Assembly (NCBI RefSeq): GCF_900156055.1
Contig: NZ_FTMQ01000005.1
Span: forward strand, 248,001-312,000
Direction of reading: 5' to 3'
Length of the DNA: 64,000 bases
Origin: Rhizobium sp. RU33A
Lineage (GTDB): Bacteria > Pseudomonadota > Alphaproteobacteria > Rhizobiales > Rhizobiaceae
The notes under the pieces are model-generated. The model saw nothing but the letters and a program-made list of their open reading frames with translations, ran no database searches and was not told the origin of the DNA. This document shows positions 18,367 to 28,489 of this stretch, in pieces (the stretch's first letter is position 1; every line of letters starts with the position of its first letter). A program made the position numbers and the translations under genes.

Positions 18367-19091
18367 TCGAGATCAACGGCATCTTCAAATACTATGGCCA
18401 CCACCCCGTTCTGAAGAATTGCTCGACCAGAGTCTCTAAAGGTGAAGTGGTCGTGGTCTGCGGACCATCAGGGTCGGGAAAATCGACGCTGATCAAGTGC
18501 GTCAATGCGCTGGAGCCAATTCAAAAAGGATCCATCCGCGTCGATGGGATCGAGGTGAACGATCCTTCAACCGACCTGCCTGATCTGCGCTCCCGCATCG
18601 GTATGGTTTTTCAGAACTTCGAACTCTTTCCGCACCTGACGATCGAAAACAATATCATGCTGGCCCAGCGCATTGTCCTGCACCGCTCGGAGACCGAGGC
18701 GCGCAAATGCGCAATGGATCTCCTGGACCGGGTCGGCATGTCAGGACACGCCCACAAGTATCCTGGTCAGCTATCGGGCGGCCAGCAGCAGCGCGTGGCG
18801 ATTGCCCGGGCGCTGGCGATGAATCCGAAAGCCATGCTTTTTGATGAGCCGACCTCCGCGCTTGACCCGGAAATGATCTCGGAGGTTCTCGATGTGATGA
18901 CGGGCCTTGCGCGTGAAGGCATGACAATGATGGTCGTGACTCATGAAATGGGTTTTGCGCGCAAGGTCGCAAACCGTGTGGTTTTCATCGATCAGGGCGA
19001 GATCGTCGAAGATCTGCCGACGGACGAGTTTTTCGACAACCACACAAATCCGCGCACTGAGGCCTTCCTCAGCAAGATCCTGCATCATTGA
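18363..19091 (+). CDS. ABC transporter ATP-binding protein (polar amino acid, GlnQ/HisP type)
   Basis: This 242-residue ATPase has Walker [12 protein letters not shown]-loop [13 protein letters not shown], signature [14 protein letters not shown], Walker [15 protein letters not shown] and switch His in [12 protein letters not shown]. These are typical of the GlnQ/HisP subfamily. Its ATG overlaps the stop of the fusion oxidoreductase (ATGA); the longer upstream frame is out-of-frame reading of that gene. It partners with the binding protein and permease earlier in the operon. Confidence 0.95.
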   Translation: MIEINGIFKYYGHHPVLKNCSTRVSKGEVVVVCGPSGSGKSTLIKCVNALEPIQKGSIRVDGIEVNDPSTDLPDLRSRIGMVFQNFELFPHLTIENNIMLAQRIVLHRSETEARKCAMDLLDRVGMSGHAHKYPGQLSGGQQQRVAIARALAMNPKAMLFDEPTSALDPEMISEVLDVMTGLAREGMTMMVVTHEMGFARKVANRVVFIDQGEIVEDLPTDEFFDNHTNPRTEAFLSKILHH

Positions 19092-19100
19092 GGCCAGGCG

Positions 19101-20528
19101 ATGAGTGACTTTGACCTAATCGTTCGCAGTGGCACGATTGCAACGGCGTCGGATGTCTTTAAGGCTGACATTGGTGTTCGGGATGGACGCATTGTCCAGA
19201 TTGGCGAAGGCCTTGCCGGAGCGCGGAAGACTATAGATGCCGATGGCAAATATGTCCTGCCCGGTGGCATCGATAGCCACGTCCATCTGGCGCAACCCTC
19301 AGGCGAAGGGATCGTCATGGCTGATGGTTTCGAGAGCGGAACGCTGTCGGCGCTGTTTGGCGGAAACACCACCGTTATGCCCTTCTGCCTTCAAGAAAAA
19401 GGGCGCCCTCTGCGCGAGGCTCTGAATGACTATCACAAGCTCGCAGAAGGGAATTGCTATACGGATGTGAGCTTTCACCTGATCGTCAGCGATGCGACCG
19501 AAAGTCTGATCGGGCAAGAGCTTCGAGCCCTTGCTGCCGATGGATATGCGTCCTTCAAGGTGTTCATGACCTACCAGGATCTGCGCCTGAGCGATGCTGA
19601 CATTCTCAAGACCCTTGATGTTGCCAGAGAAACCGGTGCGACTGTCATGGTCCACTGCGAAAACGAGGATGCGATCCGCTTTCTGATCGATCGTCATGAG
19701 CAGGCGGGCATGGTTTCTCCTCGCGCCCATGCCTCCACCAGGCCGGCGGCTGTCGAGCGTGAAGCCACCCATCGGGCGCTGACGCTTGCCGAAATTGTCG
19801 ATGTCCCGATTGTCATCGTTCATGTCTCTAACGGTGAGGCTATGGACGAAATTGCTCGGGCCCGCGCCCGGGGTGTCAAAGTCATCGGAGAAACATGTCC
19901 GCAGTATCTGATGCTGACCGCTGACGATCTTGACGGAATGGATTGGGAAGGTGCCAAGTTCGTCTGCTCGCCGCCTCCTCGTGACAAGGCGGCACAAGAA
20001 GCTTGCTGGCTCGGCATAGAAACCGGTGCCTTCGACCTGTTTTCCTCCGATCATTGTCCCTTCCGCTATGATGATGCGCAAGGCAAGCGCAATCCGAAGG
20101 GATTGAAGAGCTTTCGCCATATTCCAAACGGCATCCCCGGGGTTGAAACCCGGCTTCCAATCTTGTTTTCGGAAGGTGTGATGAAGGGCCGGATTGATCT
20201 TCCCCGTTTTGTGGCCCTGTCGGCCACCAATCACGCAAAAACATATGGCCTTTACCCTCAAAAGGGCACGATTGCGATCGGAGCCGATGCGGATCTAGCA
20301 ATTTGGGACCCGGAGCAGCGACGGCATATACGGCATGCCGATCTTCACGACGCAGCCGACTATTCGCCCTACGAGAGCCTTGAGGTCACCGGTTGGCCAA
20401 CCACCGTCATTCTATCCGGCCAGGTGATGGTCGAAGACGGGGTTCTCGTCGGTGAGAAAGGTGCCGGAACATACCGTTCGGCCAAGACCCGCCCACCAAT
20501 CGACAGCATGAACATGAAGGAGATCTGA
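19101..20528 (+). CDS. Dihydropyrimidinase / D-hydantoinase-family amidohydrolase
   Basis: This 475-residue cyclic amidohydrolase probably opens a cyclic imide or amide such as a hydantoin or dihydropyrimidine. The metal centre is readable: His-x-His in GGIDSHVHLAQP (about residues 58-60), the carboxylated Lys in SFKVFMTY (about 152), His in VMVHCENEDA, His in VIVHVSNGEA and Asp in SSDHCPF. The length matches the family. It follows the ATPase by 9 bases. In its family, N-carbamoyl amino acids are common products, which would fit the M20-type hydrolase encoded in the same locus; that link is inference. Confidence 0.92.
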   Translation: MSDFDLIVRSGTIATASDVFKADIGVRDGRIVQIGEGLAGARKTIDADGKYVLPGGIDSHVHLAQPSGEGIVMADGFESGTLSALFGGNTTVMPFCLQEKGRPLREALNDYHKLAEGNCYTDVSFHLIVSDATESLIGQELRALAADGYASFKVFMTYQDLRLSDADILKTLDVARETGATVMVHCENEDAIRFLIDRHEQAGMVSPRAHASTRPAAVEREATHRALTLAEIVDVPIVIVHVSNGEAMDEIARARARGVKVIGETCPQYLMLTADDLDGMDWEGAKFVCSPPPRDKAAQEACWLGIETGAFDLFSSDHCPFRYDDAQGKRNPKGLKSFRHIPNGIPGVETRLPILFSEGVMKGRIDLPRFVALSATNHAKTYGLYPQKGTIAIGADADLAIWDPEQRRHIRHADLHDAADYSPYESLEVTGWPTTVILSGQVMVEDGVLVGEKGAGTYRSAKTRPPIDSMNMKEI

Positions 20529-20530
20529 TC

Positions 20531-20941
20531 ATGAAGCTGAAAGTCACCGCCGGCCCCTTCGTCTTTGACGCAGTGCTTGAAACCCAGAAGGCGCCTGAGA
20601 CGTGCAAGGCCTTCATGGAGCGCTTGCCATTTGACGGACAGATCGTCCACGTTCGCTGGTCGGGTGAAGGTGTCTGGATTCCGCTTGGCGATTACAACTT
20701 TGGTGTCGGCTACGAGAACCATACAAGCCATCCTGCTCCAGGCCATATCATTCTCTATCCAGGCGGCATCAGCGAAACCGAGATCCTGCTTGCCTATGGC
20801 GGTGTCGATTTCTCATCGAAAATGGGCCAGCTCGCTGGCAATCATTTCATCACCCTGACATCCAACCTCGACAAGCTTTCGGAGCTTGGCAACAAGACAC
20901 TGTGGGACGGGGCGCAGCCAATCCGATTTGAACTGGTTTAA
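20531..20941 (+). CDS. DUF3830 family protein (cyclophilin-like fold)
   Basis: This 136-residue protein resembles the DUF3830 family, small proteins with a predicted cyclophilin-like fold and unknown activity that are repeatedly encoded next to amidohydrolases and transporters. Recognisable parts are HVRWSGEGVWIPLGD and HPAPGHIILYPGGISETEIL. It starts 2 bases after the hydantoinase stop, so it is co-translated. It is the last gene of the operon and is followed by a hairpin. Confidence 0.8.
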   Translation: MKLKVTAGPFVFDAVLETQKAPETCKAFMERLPFDGQIVHVRWSGEGVWIPLGDYNFGVGYENHTSHPAPGHIILYPGGISETEILLAYGGVDFSSKMGQLAGNHFITLTSNLDKLSELGNKTLWDGAQPIRFELV

Positions 20942-21243
20942 TGGGCACTTCGCTGGGAGACGTTTGAACGACTTGCGCCTCCCACACCCCGACCAAAAGC
21001 CGGGCAGAAAGCGCCATATGTGGTGGCTCCTTGTGGTCAAGACTCTGAGCTTTCGAGGGCACGAGCCGCTGTCACTTTGCCTTCTCAGGGCGTTTCGTGA
21101 TCGGTCCGGCTTTCTCGAACCTATTCTGAACGACGTTCGATTTCGCCAGGCTGCGCATGCAGAACAAGGTGCCGCCTTGTCTTGTCGATCCTTCAGCCTG
21201 TTACATCAAGCGGATAGGCCGTTCAGATGGCTATGGATTGGAA
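20942..21243. other. Intergenic stretch without a supported gene
   Basis: These 300 bases lie between two converging operons, ahead of a terminator-like hairpin. A 126-codon plus-strand frame spans 20886-21266, but it overlaps the end of the DUF3830 gene and has no recognisable family or convincing start. Confidence 0.5.
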
Positions 21244-21280
21244 GGGAGGCCAACAGAGGCTCATGAGTTGTTGGCCTTCC
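21244..21280. terminator. Hairpin between converging operons (probable bidirectional terminator)
   Basis: A 12-bp stem with one G-U pair (21244-21255 against 21269-21280; core AGGCCAACA / TGTTGGCCT) encloses a 13-base loop that contains the palindrome CTCATGAG. It sits between the ends of the DUF3830 gene (+) and the allophanate hydrolase gene (-). The T tract is weak on both sides, so the terminator call is provisional. Confidence 0.55.
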
Positions 21281-21371
21281 CATTTACCCCACAGCCTTAC
21301 CTGAGGTGACAGGATGTCGGGCGACTATTGTTCCAGCAAGATCGCACCGGTTGAGGCTTGTGATCATCACC

Positions 21372-23174
21372 CTATCTGGACGCTGCTGCCAGGAAAGCGC
21401 GCCAGCCGCCGAGGTCTGTAATATCCTCGGCCCCAGGGAGGCCGGCCGGTTCACAAAGGAAGCCCTTGACGGCAGATCCGTCATCAAGCTTTACGGTCCC
21501 GATCGAGAGCGGCGAAGGAACAGTTGTCATGAAGGTACCGAACTGGTCGAGGGGGAGCGCCCAGACCTCAAGCGCAATCGCCTGTCCCCCCTCGTTCAAC
21601 CGGACGAGCCCCGGCCGCTGAGGCGGTCCGCCAGCAAGTGCGTGCAAGCGGTATTCGGGTGCGGTTTGGCGCTGCGCAAGAAAGCGGCCACCAAGACGGG
21701 TGATCTCGCCGTTGAGCGGCAGGCCGCGCATATGGGCGCCGACCAGTGCGATAGGGATCTCGGCTGGGCCGGCTGCCGGTGGAAGGGTAGCGATCGGCTC
21801 GAGCTCCCAGCCTGTGGCACCAAGTGGCGGGGAGGCTTCAACCTGCAGGCTGGCCGCTATGCCGGCGATGCGGCCATCCAGCCCGGCAGCAGCCAGCAGG
21901 GTCACGCTTCCGGGTCTTCCATCGTCACGCGTCGCGACCGGCACGGCGATCCCACATAGATCCAGCAGGTTGACAAAGTTTGTGTATGTGCCGAGCTTCG
22001 AATTCGGCCCGACAGGATCCTGTGTCAGATCCGTGACGCTGAAGAAGCACGGAATGGTGGGGACACAAAGGAGGTCCGCCGTGGCGATCAATGGGGCTAC
22101 CTTGCGCTTGAGATCGGCAAGTCGGTAGATGTCACGGAAGGCATCTGACGCGGTTAAGCTTTCAGCCCTTCCGATGATCCCGCGGGTCACCGGAAAGAGC
22201 GAATCGGGCATGGTGCGGATCATTTGTTCTATGGCCGCATAACGCTCCGCCACCCATGCGCCTTCGTAGAGCAATTCGGCGATGCGATAAAGCGGTGTGA
22301 AATCGAGAGGCACGATGCGGTGTCCCATACCCGCCAAAACAGCAATCACCGCCTCGAAGGATGCTTGCTGGACGACATCGCCAAAGAAGCGGCGCGAGGC
22401 TATATCGGGAACGCCGATGCTGAAGCCCGCGCCCGGGACTTCCAGGAAGGGGGCTGCAAGATCGCGGGAATAGGCGTCGGCCTCGTCATGGCCGGCGGCT
22501 GCCATGTAGACCGCGAATGCATCGGGGACAGTCAAGGCGAAGATCGAGATGGTGTCGAGCGTGCGGCAGGCCGGCACCATGCCGGTGGCAGACAGTGTGC
22601 CGAGCGTCGGCTTCAGCCCGACAATATTGTTGAGCGCGGCTGGCACGCGGCCGGAGCCGGCTGTATCCGTTCCAAGAGCAAAGGGCACAATGCCACGCGC
22701 CACAGCCACGGCCGAGCCGCTGCTGGAACCGCCCGGCACGATGGAAGGATCAATAGCGTTTTTGGGGATCGGATAGGGGGAACGCACACCAACAAGGCCG
22801 GTGGCGAACTGGTCGAGATTGGTCTTGCCGATCGGAAGTGCACCGGCAGCTTTCAGTTTTGCAACCACAAAGGCGTCAGCCGTTGCGGCATACTCGAAGG
22901 CCGGGCAGGCGCAGGTGGTCGGCATGCCCGCGACATCTATGTTGTCCTTTACTGCGAAGGGAATGCCATAGAGCGGGCGTGCCTGATCGTAGGGGCCAAG
23001 GGCTGCAGCGGCCGCCATCATTGCCTCTTTCGGTGCCAAGTGGATGAAGATACCAGGATCGTCAGCCTCTTCAATGCGCCGATAGACCTCCTCGATCACA
23101 GTCATCGGGCTGAGGCCTGCGGCATAGGCGGTGTGCAACTGCTTAAAGGTGAAGGGCATGGTCATCATGTTCAT
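21372..23174 (-). CDS. atzF: Allophanate hydrolase
   Basis: This 600-residue protein hydrolyses allophanate to ammonium and carbon dioxide, the final step of urea-amidolyase, cyanuric acid and biuret catabolism. The N-terminal amidase-signature domain shows the catalytic Lys in FAVKDNID, the Ser-rich VPGGSSSGSA and the nucleophile region ALGTDTAGSGRVPA. The C-terminal 130 residues (from IPIALVGAHMRGLPLNGEI) form the extra AtzF domain, which in characterised enzymes helps convert the N-carboxyurea intermediate. The ATG at 23174 is preferred over a start at 23219 that would overlap the cupin gene. It is the last gene of the biuret operon. Confidence 0.93.
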   Translation of the reverse strand: MNMMTMPFTFKQLHTAYAAGLSPMTVIEEVYRRIEEADDPGIFIHLAPKEAMMAAAAALGPYDQARPLYGIPFAVKDNIDVAGMPTTCACPAFEYAATADAFVVAKLKAAGALPIGKTNLDQFATGLVGVRSPYPIPKNAIDPSIVPGGSSSGSAVAVARGIVPFALGTDTAGSGRVPAALNNIVGLKPTLGTLSATGMVPACRTLDTISIFALTVPDAFAVYMAAAGHDEADAYSRDLAAPFLEVPGAGFSIGVPDIASRRFFGDVVQQASFEAVIAVLAGMGHRIVPLDFTPLYRIAELLYEGAWVAERYAAIEQMIRTMPDSLFPVTRGIIGRAESLTASDAFRDIYRLADLKRKVAPLIATADLLCVPTIPCFFSVTDLTQDPVGPNSKLGTYTNFVNLLDLCGIAVPVATRDDGRPGSVTLLAAAGLDGRIAGIAASLQVEASPPLGATGWELEPIATLPPAAGPAEIPIALVGAHMRGLPLNGEITRLGGRFLAQRQTAPEYRLHALAGGPPQRPGLVRLNEGGQAIALEVWALPLDQFGTFMTTVPSPLSIGTVKLDDGSAVKGFLCEPAGLPGAEDITDLGGWRAFLAAASR

Positions 23175-23191
23175 GACGGCACTTTCAGATG

Positions 23192-23524
23192 TCAGAGGAT
23201 TTCGACCGGCTTCGTCCACTGGATGAGGACGACGCAGCCTTCTGCCGAGGAGACGGAATGCACGGTGCCTTCGGGGTTGGCGACAAGCGAACCTGGCCCA
23301 TAGTGGCCGTTTTCGTCGCTTTGTGAGCCCTCCAGTATCAGAATGGTTTCCAGCCCCGTATGCCTGTGCTGCGGCACGCTGGCGCCCGGCGCATAGCGCA
23401 AGAGCGCCAGTTCCGGTTCACCCTGGATGAGACGGCAGATCTCCACGCCATCGCGAAAATGTTCGAAGGGGGCTTCCTTCCAGCGGCTCGCCAGGAACTG
23501 TGCCATATGCAGGGTCTCACGCAT
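23192..23524 (-). CDS. Small cupin-domain protein
   Basis: This is a single-domain cupin of about 110 residues. The metal-binding histidines are in [18 protein letters not shown], and the second cupin motif follows in [18 protein letters not shown]. The ATG at 23524 overlaps the stop of the upstream hydrolase by 8 bases; an internal ATG at 23506 is also possible. Its role is unknown. Small cupins in such operons may act as isomerases, sensors or accessory hydrolases. Its fixed place between the isochorismatase-fold enzyme and allophanate hydrolase suggests it acts on a pathway intermediate. Confidence 0.83.
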   Translation of the reverse strand: MRETLHMAQFLASRWKEAPFEHFRDGVEICRLIQGEPELALLRYAPGASVPQHRHTGLETILILEGSQSDENGHYGPGSLVANPEGTVHSVSSAEGCVVLIQWTKPVEIL

Positions 23525-24182
23525 CGAGGGCCTCGACAATCTGGTCCACCGTCGCCGCCCAGCCAACGATCGCGCCTTGTGCGGTCATCATGGCGATGGC
23601 GGCCTTCTTGAATTCTGGGAAATAGCTTTCGGTTGCATCGGTCGCGAGCAGGCACTCATAGCCCCGGTCGTTTGCCTCGCGCATGGTGGTCTGCACGCAG
23701 ACCTCCGTGGTCACGCCGGCAAAGACGAGTTGCGAAATGCCCTTCTCCTGAAGGATTTCGTCAAGAGGGGTCGCGTAGAACGCGCCCTTGCCGGGCTTGT
23801 CAATGACCGTTTCGCCAAGCAGCGGTGCAAGGGCGGCGACGATATCGGCTCCGTCTTCGCCTGCAATGAGGATGCGGCCCATTGGACCGGGATCACCGAT
23901 GCGCAGGGATGGCTTTCCACGCGCCCGCTTGGCAGGCGGGCAGTCCGAAAGGTCTGGCGCATGGCATTCGCGCGTGTGGATCACCGGCAGGCCGGCACGG
24001 CGAAAACCATCAATCAGACGCGCGGTGGCAGGGATGATCGCCTGAAGAAGGGTGACGTCATTGCCGAGCGTGGCGCCGAAGCCGCCCGGTTCAATGAAGT
24101 CGCGCTGCATGTCGATGACGACCAAAGCGGTCTTTTGCGGGGTGATCGTGATGTCGAAGGGGCGTGCCTTGATAACTGCCAT
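23517..24182 (-). CDS. Isochorismatase-fold cysteine hydrolase (candidate triuret or ureido-compound hydrolase)
   Basis: This 221-residue hydrolase has the isochorismatase-like catalytic triad: Asp24 in VVIDMQRDF, Lys129 in [10 protein letters not shown] and Cys162 in [11 protein letters not shown]. It is clearly related to, but not a copy of, the biuret hydrolase encoded two genes upstream; both share HTRE.H.PDLSD and TMREANDRG. Characterised relatives include biuret hydrolase, triuret hydrolase (TrtA) and RutB. Because the operon also encodes biuret hydrolase and allophanate hydrolase, a substrate one step earlier, such as triuret, is the simplest guess, but no residue seen here proves it. 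Its ATG overlaps the stop of the ATPase gene by one base. Confidence 0.85.
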   Translation of the reverse strand: MAVIKARPFDITITPQKTALVVIDMQRDFIEPGGFGATLGNDVTLLQAIIPATARLIDGFRRAGLPVIHTRECHAPDLSDCPPAKRARGKPSLRIGDPGPMGRILIAGEDGADIVAALAPLLGETVIDKPGKGAFYATPLDEILQEKGISQLVFAGVTTEVCVQTTMREANDRGYECLLATDATESYFPEFKKAAIAMMTAQGAIVGWAATVDQIVEALDA

Positions 24183-25720
24183 CAGTGATGTCCTGCCATA
24201 TGTCTTCCAATTTCCCCGATATCGGCTCCGTCAGCTTGCGTCTCAAATACGATTGCGCCTTCCGACATGACAAGGATGCGGTCGGAGAGTTCGAGGATCT
24301 CGTCGAGATCCTCGCTGATCAGCAAGACGGCAGCACCTCCATTGCGCGCCGCCATGACGCGCGCGCGGATTTCCGCCACGGCCGAGAAATCAAGGCCGAA
24401 GCAGGGATTGGCGATCAACAGCAGGTCAAGGGTTCCACTCAGCTCGCGGGCCAGCACGGCACGCTGAACATTGCCGCCGGAAAGGGACGCTATTGGCGTG
24501 TCCAGCGACGCAGTCTTGACCTTGTAATCGCCAATCAGCCGGGCTGCCAGCGCGGACATGCGGCGCCGATCCAGCCAGAATTTGCGCTTTTCTGCCAAGA
24601 AATCGAAATCGCGAAAGAAGATGTTTTCGGCTACGCTCATCTTTGGAGCGCAGGCGTTGCGCAAGGGCTCTTCCGGCAGCGTGCGGACATTCAAAGTCCG
24701 CATCTCGCTACGGCTGGCCCGAAACGGCGTGCCACAGACCTTGACACTTCCCGCAGACAGCGGTCGCTGCCCCGACAGGATCTCCATCAGTTCCATCTGT
24801 CCGTTTCCAGAAATGCCGGCGATGCCGACGATTTCTCCAGCACGTACCGTAAGATCATCAATGGTGATCGTCTTGAGGCCCGATCGATCCGGCGCCTTGG
24901 CGCTGGAGACGGTCAACACCGGCGCGCCGTTCATCGGGACGCGGGCAGCAGGACGCATCAGTTCCTTTTCGCCGATCATCATCGCTGCCATCTCTGCGGT
25001 CGAAAGGTCAGCCACCTTGCCACCGCCGACATGCTCGCCGCGGCGCAATACCGAGACTGCGTCAGCAAAGGCCGTCACCTCGCGGAACTTGTGCGAAATC
25101 ATCAGGCAGGTGAGCTCGCCAGCCGTGGTCAGGCCGCGCACCATGCCGAGTAACTCGTCGGCTTCCGAGGGTGTCAACACCGAAGTCGGCTCGTCCAGAA
25201 TGAGAAATCTGCGCCCGAGATAAAGTTGCTTTAGGAGCTCCAGCTTCTGCTTCTCGCCCGCCGCGAGCCGTCCAACGGGGACGTCCAACGGTACGGTGAA
25301 GGGCATTCTTTCCATGAAAGCGGCAAGGTCAGTGCGCTCCTTGCCCCAGTCGATACGGGCCGGCACATCCGCGCGGCTGATCACCAGGTTCTCTGCTGCC
25401 GTCAGCGAGGGCACGAGCGTGAAATGCTGGTAGACCATGCCGAGGCCCAGATCGTGGGCGTCGCGCGGGTCTCGGACCTGCACCTCGCGGTCAGCGACCA
25501 TCATCTGGCCGGACGTCGGACGATAAAAGCCCATCATGCATTTGACGAGGGTCGACTTGCCCGCACCGTTTTCGCCGAGCAGGACATGGAAGGAGCCCGC
25601 TTTGACCTTCAGCGAGACGTCGTTCAGCGCGGTGAACGTTCCAAACCGCATCGTCATGCCGACCGTTTCCACACCGATGGCGCGCGTCAGTGCCTTGGCT
25701 TGCTGAGCTTTGGTGCTCAT
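24182..25720 (-). CDS. ABC transporter ATP-binding protein, two-domain (BMP/nucleoside-type)
   Basis: This 512-residue ATPase has two nucleotide-binding domains in tandem. The first has Walker [12 protein letters not shown], the loop [17 protein letters not shown] and Walker [13 protein letters not shown]. The second has the degenerate [16 protein letters not shown] and the element [13 protein letters not shown], typical of the ATPases that partner BMP-family binding proteins. The ATG at 25720 overlaps the stop of biuH (ATGA); the longer upstream frame is a shadow of biuH. It should power the two permeases encoded upstream in the operon. Confidence 0.93.
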   Translation of the reverse strand: MSTKAQQAKALTRAIGVETVGMTMRFGTFTALNDVSLKVKAGSFHVLLGENGAGKSTLVKCMMGFYRPTSGQMMVADREVQVRDPRDAHDLGLGMVYQHFTLVPSLTAAENLVISRADVPARIDWGKERTDLAAFMERMPFTVPLDVPVGRLAAGEKQKLELLKQLYLGRRFLILDEPTSVLTPSEADELLGMVRGLTTAGELTCLMISHKFREVTAFADAVSVLRRGEHVGGGKVADLSTAEMAAMMIGEKELMRPAARVPMNGAPVLTVSSAKAPDRSGLKTITIDDLTVRAGEIVGIAGISGNGQMELMEILSGQRPLSAGSVKVCGTPFRASRSEMRTLNVRTLPEEPLRNACAPKMSVAENIFFRDFDFLAEKRKFWLDRRRMSALAARLIGDYKVKTASLDTPIASLSGGNVQRAVLARELSGTLDLLLIANPCFGLDFSAVAEIRARVMAARNGGAAVLLISEDLDEILELSDRILVMSEGAIVFETQADGADIGEIGRHMAGHH

Positions 25721-26394
25721 GGCAGTGCCTCGACAAACTTGCCACTGTCGGAAACCGCGCCGAAGACGCCGCCCTGCATCTTCACCATCTTGATCGCAGC
25801 CGCATGGTTGCCGGGGTCGGTGGCAGCGCAACAGTCTTCGAGGAGCAGGCATTCAAAGCCGCGATCGTTCGCCTCGCGCATGGTGGTATGCACGCAGACA
25901 TCAGTGGTGATCCCCGAGAGCACTATGTTTTCGATACCGCGGGTGCGCAGGAGTAGCTCGAGGTCGGTGGCGCAGAAGGAGCCTTTGCCCGGTTTGTCTA
26001 TGACAGGCTCACCGTCCATGGGCTTCAGTTCGTCGATGATCTCCCAGCCTGGCTCGCCGCGCACCAGGATGCGCCCGCAGGGACCAGCATCGCCAATGCC
26101 GGCGCCGATTTGTTGTGAGCGCCAGCGCTTGTTCGCAGGCAGGTCGGAAAGGTCCGGCCGGTGACCCTCGCGGGTGTGTATGACGTGGTAGCCCTTGTCA
26201 CGCATGGCTTGAAGCACGGCCTTGATCGGCTCGATCGGCGCTCTGGTGAGCGCGATATCATAGCCCATTTTGTCGACATAGCCGCCCGGCCCGCAGAAAT
26301 CCGTCTGCATGTCGATGATGATCAGGACCGTATTGTCCGGTCTCAGATCTCCATTATAGGGCCAGAGATAGGGATCGGCCTGAATGGTGGTCAT
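25717..26394 (-). CDS. biuH: Biuret hydrolase
   Basis: This 225-residue isochorismatase-fold cysteine hydrolase converts biuret to allophanate and ammonia. It closely resembles, from memory, the characterised Rhizobium leguminosarum enzyme across [35 protein letters not shown] and [20 protein letters not shown]. The triad is Asp28, Lys134 ([10 protein letters not shown]) and Cys167 ([11 protein letters not shown]). The ATG at 26394 is preferred because GGAG lies just before it; an upstream ATG at 26406 lacks a ribosome site. Its stop overlaps the ATPase start. Product allophanate would be consumed by the AtzF encoded at the end of the operon. Confidence 0.92.
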   Translation of the reverse strand: MTTIQADPYLWPYNGDLRPDNTVLIIIDMQTDFCGPGGYVDKMGYDIALTRAPIEPIKAVLQAMRDKGYHVIHTREGHRPDLSDLPANKRWRSQQIGAGIGDAGPCGRILVRGEPGWEIIDELKPMDGEPVIDKPGKGSFCATDLELLLRTRGIENIVLSGITTDVCVHTTMREANDRGFECLLLEDCCAATDPGNHAAAIKMVKMQGGVFGAVSDSGKFVEALP

Positions 26395-26431
26395 CACGGT
26401 CTCCATTCGCTTGCCGCGGCTGCGGCACTGT

Positions 26432-27355
26432 TTACTTGACTATGCTGAGTTCGCCGGGTGCCGATGGCATGGCGCGGGTGCGTGAGCTGGTCGCGACCAG
26501 TAGTCCCAGGGTGAGCACGTAAGGAGCGGCATAAAAGAGATAGTAGCCGCTGGTGATGCCGACGGACTGCAACGCCGGACCGAGCGCGCCGGCGCCGCCA
26601 AACAGCAGTGAGGCATAGAGGCAGTTGACCGGATTCCAGCGGGCAAAGATCACCAGTGCCACCGCCATCAGCCCTTGGCCGGAGGAGATGCCTTCGTTCC
26701 AGCTTCCGGGATAGTAGAGCGAGAGATAGGCGCCACCGACACCGGCAAGAGCACCGCCGGCCGCTGTGCTCCAGAGCCGCACCCGGTTGACGTCGATCCC
26801 AAGGGCACGCGCCGCATCGGCGCTGTCGCCGGTCACTCGGATCGTCAGCCCGACGCGGGTGTTCTTCAACATCCAGGCCGTGGCGAATGCGAGTACGATG
26901 CCCACAAGGAACAGCACATTGACATTCAATGCGGCCTGCACCTGCGGCAGGCTTGACCAGAAACCGAGTGGGATGGCCGGCAGATCCGGTGCGACGGGCT
27001 GCACGTAAGGCTTGCCGAACAAGAAGGCGAGGCCCGTGCCGAAGATCATCAGCGCGATGCCGATGGCGATGTCGTTGACGCGCGGCAGGCGGCAAAGCCA
27101 GCCATGCAGAAGGCCGAAGATCAGGCCGGAGAAGGCGGCGGCCAAGGTGCCGAGCCAGGGCGATCCCGTGTGATAGGCGACCGCATATCCACTCATGGCG
27201 CCGAAGACCAGAGTGCCCTCGAGTCCAAGATTGATACGCCCCGATCGTTCCGTCAGGCACTCGCCGATGGAGACGAATATGAACGGCGTGGAGACACGGA
27301 TCGCGCCGCCAAGGATTGCAAGAGGCACACCCCACAGGCCGATATCTTCAGTCAT
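26432..27355 (-). CDS. ABC transporter permease (BMP/nucleoside-type)
   Basis: This 307-residue integral membrane protein has about eight hydrophobic segments and the family signature [22 protein letters not shown] near the N-terminus. It is a branched-chain-type permease of the group that works with BMP binding proteins. Its start overlaps the stop of the preceding permease gene (ATGA), so the two permeases are coupled and probably form a heterodimer. Confidence 0.93.
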   Translation of the reverse strand: MTEDIGLWGVPLAILGGAIRVSTPFIFVSIGECLTERSGRINLGLEGTLVFGAMSGYAVAYHTGSPWLGTLAAAFSGLIFGLLHGWLCRLPRVNDIAIGIALMIFGTGLAFLFGKPYVQPVAPDLPAIPLGFWSSLPQVQAALNVNVLFLVGIVLAFATAWMLKNTRVGLTIRVTGDSADAARALGIDVNRVRLWSTAAGGALAGVGGAYLSLYYPGSWNEGISSGQGLMAVALVIFARWNPVNCLYASLLFGGAGALGPALQSVGITSGYYLFYAAPYVLTLGLLVATSSRTRAMPSAPGELSIVK

Positions 27356-28461
27356 GTCTGCCTCCTTTCAAGGAAAGTGAGGAAGCGGACGCGACCCTGC
27401 AGCGTGTCAGTCAATAGGATGGCGATAAAGACCATGCCCTCCAGAACGAGCACAGTCGCATCGGGCAGGTCCATGCGCCTCTGTATGAGCCCGCTCGACG
27501 CCTCGATGCCGGCAAATAAAATGGCGGCCGGGATGATGGCGAGCGCGTTGTGGCGGGCGAGAAAGGCAATGAGGATGCCGGTATAGCCGTAGCCCGCCGC
27601 AAGCGAGGCGTTGGCCGAGCCGTGGATCGCTGCGACCTCGACCATGCCGGCCAGCCCTGCGAAGGCGCCGCCAAGCGCCGTGAAACCGATGGCGAGGGTA
27701 CCCGCTGGAAGTCCCTGGATTTCCGCCGCGCGGACGTTGCCTCCAACGATGCGTGCCGCAAACCCGATGGTGGTCCGCTCAATCAGTATCCAGGCGAGGA
27801 TGCAGGCGAGAATGCCCAGGACAAGCCCCCAGTGAACGCCGATGCCGGGCATCTCGCCGATCTGCCAGGTTTCGGGCAGCGGTGCAGTGGAGGGCTTGTT
27901 GAGGCTTGCTGGATCACGAAAGGGGCCCTCGATCAGGTGGTTCATCAGGGCAATTGCGATATAGGCCATCAGCAGGCTTGAGATCGTCTCATTCACACCG
28001 CGCAGGTGGCGAAGTGCACCGACCGTGCCAATCCAGAAGCCGCCGACCGCCATGCCGGCAATAGCCATGAGGGTGATGCCGATGACAGCCGGAAGGCCCG
28101 GCATCAGCATGGCGACGGCGCCTGCCGCGACGCCCCCAAGCACGATCGCGCCCTCGCCACCGATGATAACGAGCCCGAGGCGGGCCGGCAGTGCAACGCA
28201 GAGCGCTGCCAGAAGCAGCGGTGCTGCACGTGTCAGGGTGTTCGTCCAGGAGAAGGCGGTGCCGAAGCCCGCCTTCAAGACAAGCCCATAGAATTCGACC
28301 GGTGACTTGCCTAGCAGAATAAGGAAGATTGCGAAGACCAGCATTCCCGCAAACAGGGCTGCCATGGGCAGAAGGACCGCTTCGATACGGCGGGCACCGG
28401 CCTCGTTCAGGAATCGGGTCCATCGGTTAAGTGGCGCCATCTGATCGACCTGCAGGCTCAT
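27352..28461 (-). CDS. ABC transporter permease (BMP/nucleoside-type)
   Basis: This 369-residue permease has a long N-terminal extension before the first membrane span and the typical segments VIIGGEGAIVLGGVAAGAVA, GVNETISSLLMAYIAIALMN and AAGYGYTGILIAFLARHNAL. It is the second gene of the operon, 28 bases behind the binding protein. Together with the 26432-27355 product it should form the channel of the importer. Confidence 0.93.
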   Translation of the reverse strand: MSLQVDQMAPLNRWTRFLNEAGARRIEAVLLPMAALFAGMLVFAIFLILLGKSPVEFYGLVLKAGFGTAFSWTNTLTRAAPLLLAALCVALPARLGLVIIGGEGAIVLGGVAAGAVAMLMPGLPAVIGITLMAIAGMAVGGFWIGTVGALRHLRGVNETISSLLMAYIAIALMNHLIEGPFRDPASLNKPSTAPLPETWQIGEMPGIGVHWGLVLGILACILAWILIERTTIGFAARIVGGNVRAAEIQGLPAGTLAIGFTALGGAFAGLAGMVEVAAIHGSANASLAAGYGYTGILIAFLARHNALAIIPAAILFAGIEASSGLIQRRMDLPDATVLVLEGMVFIAILLTDTLQGRVRFLTFLERRQT

Positions 28462-28489
28462 GAACTGGCCCCCTGTTCGCGCTGTTCTG

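Noticed and set aside
22224..23303. 359-codon plus-strand open frame
   Set aside because: It is antisense to allophanate hydrolase and the cupin and has no recognisable domain.
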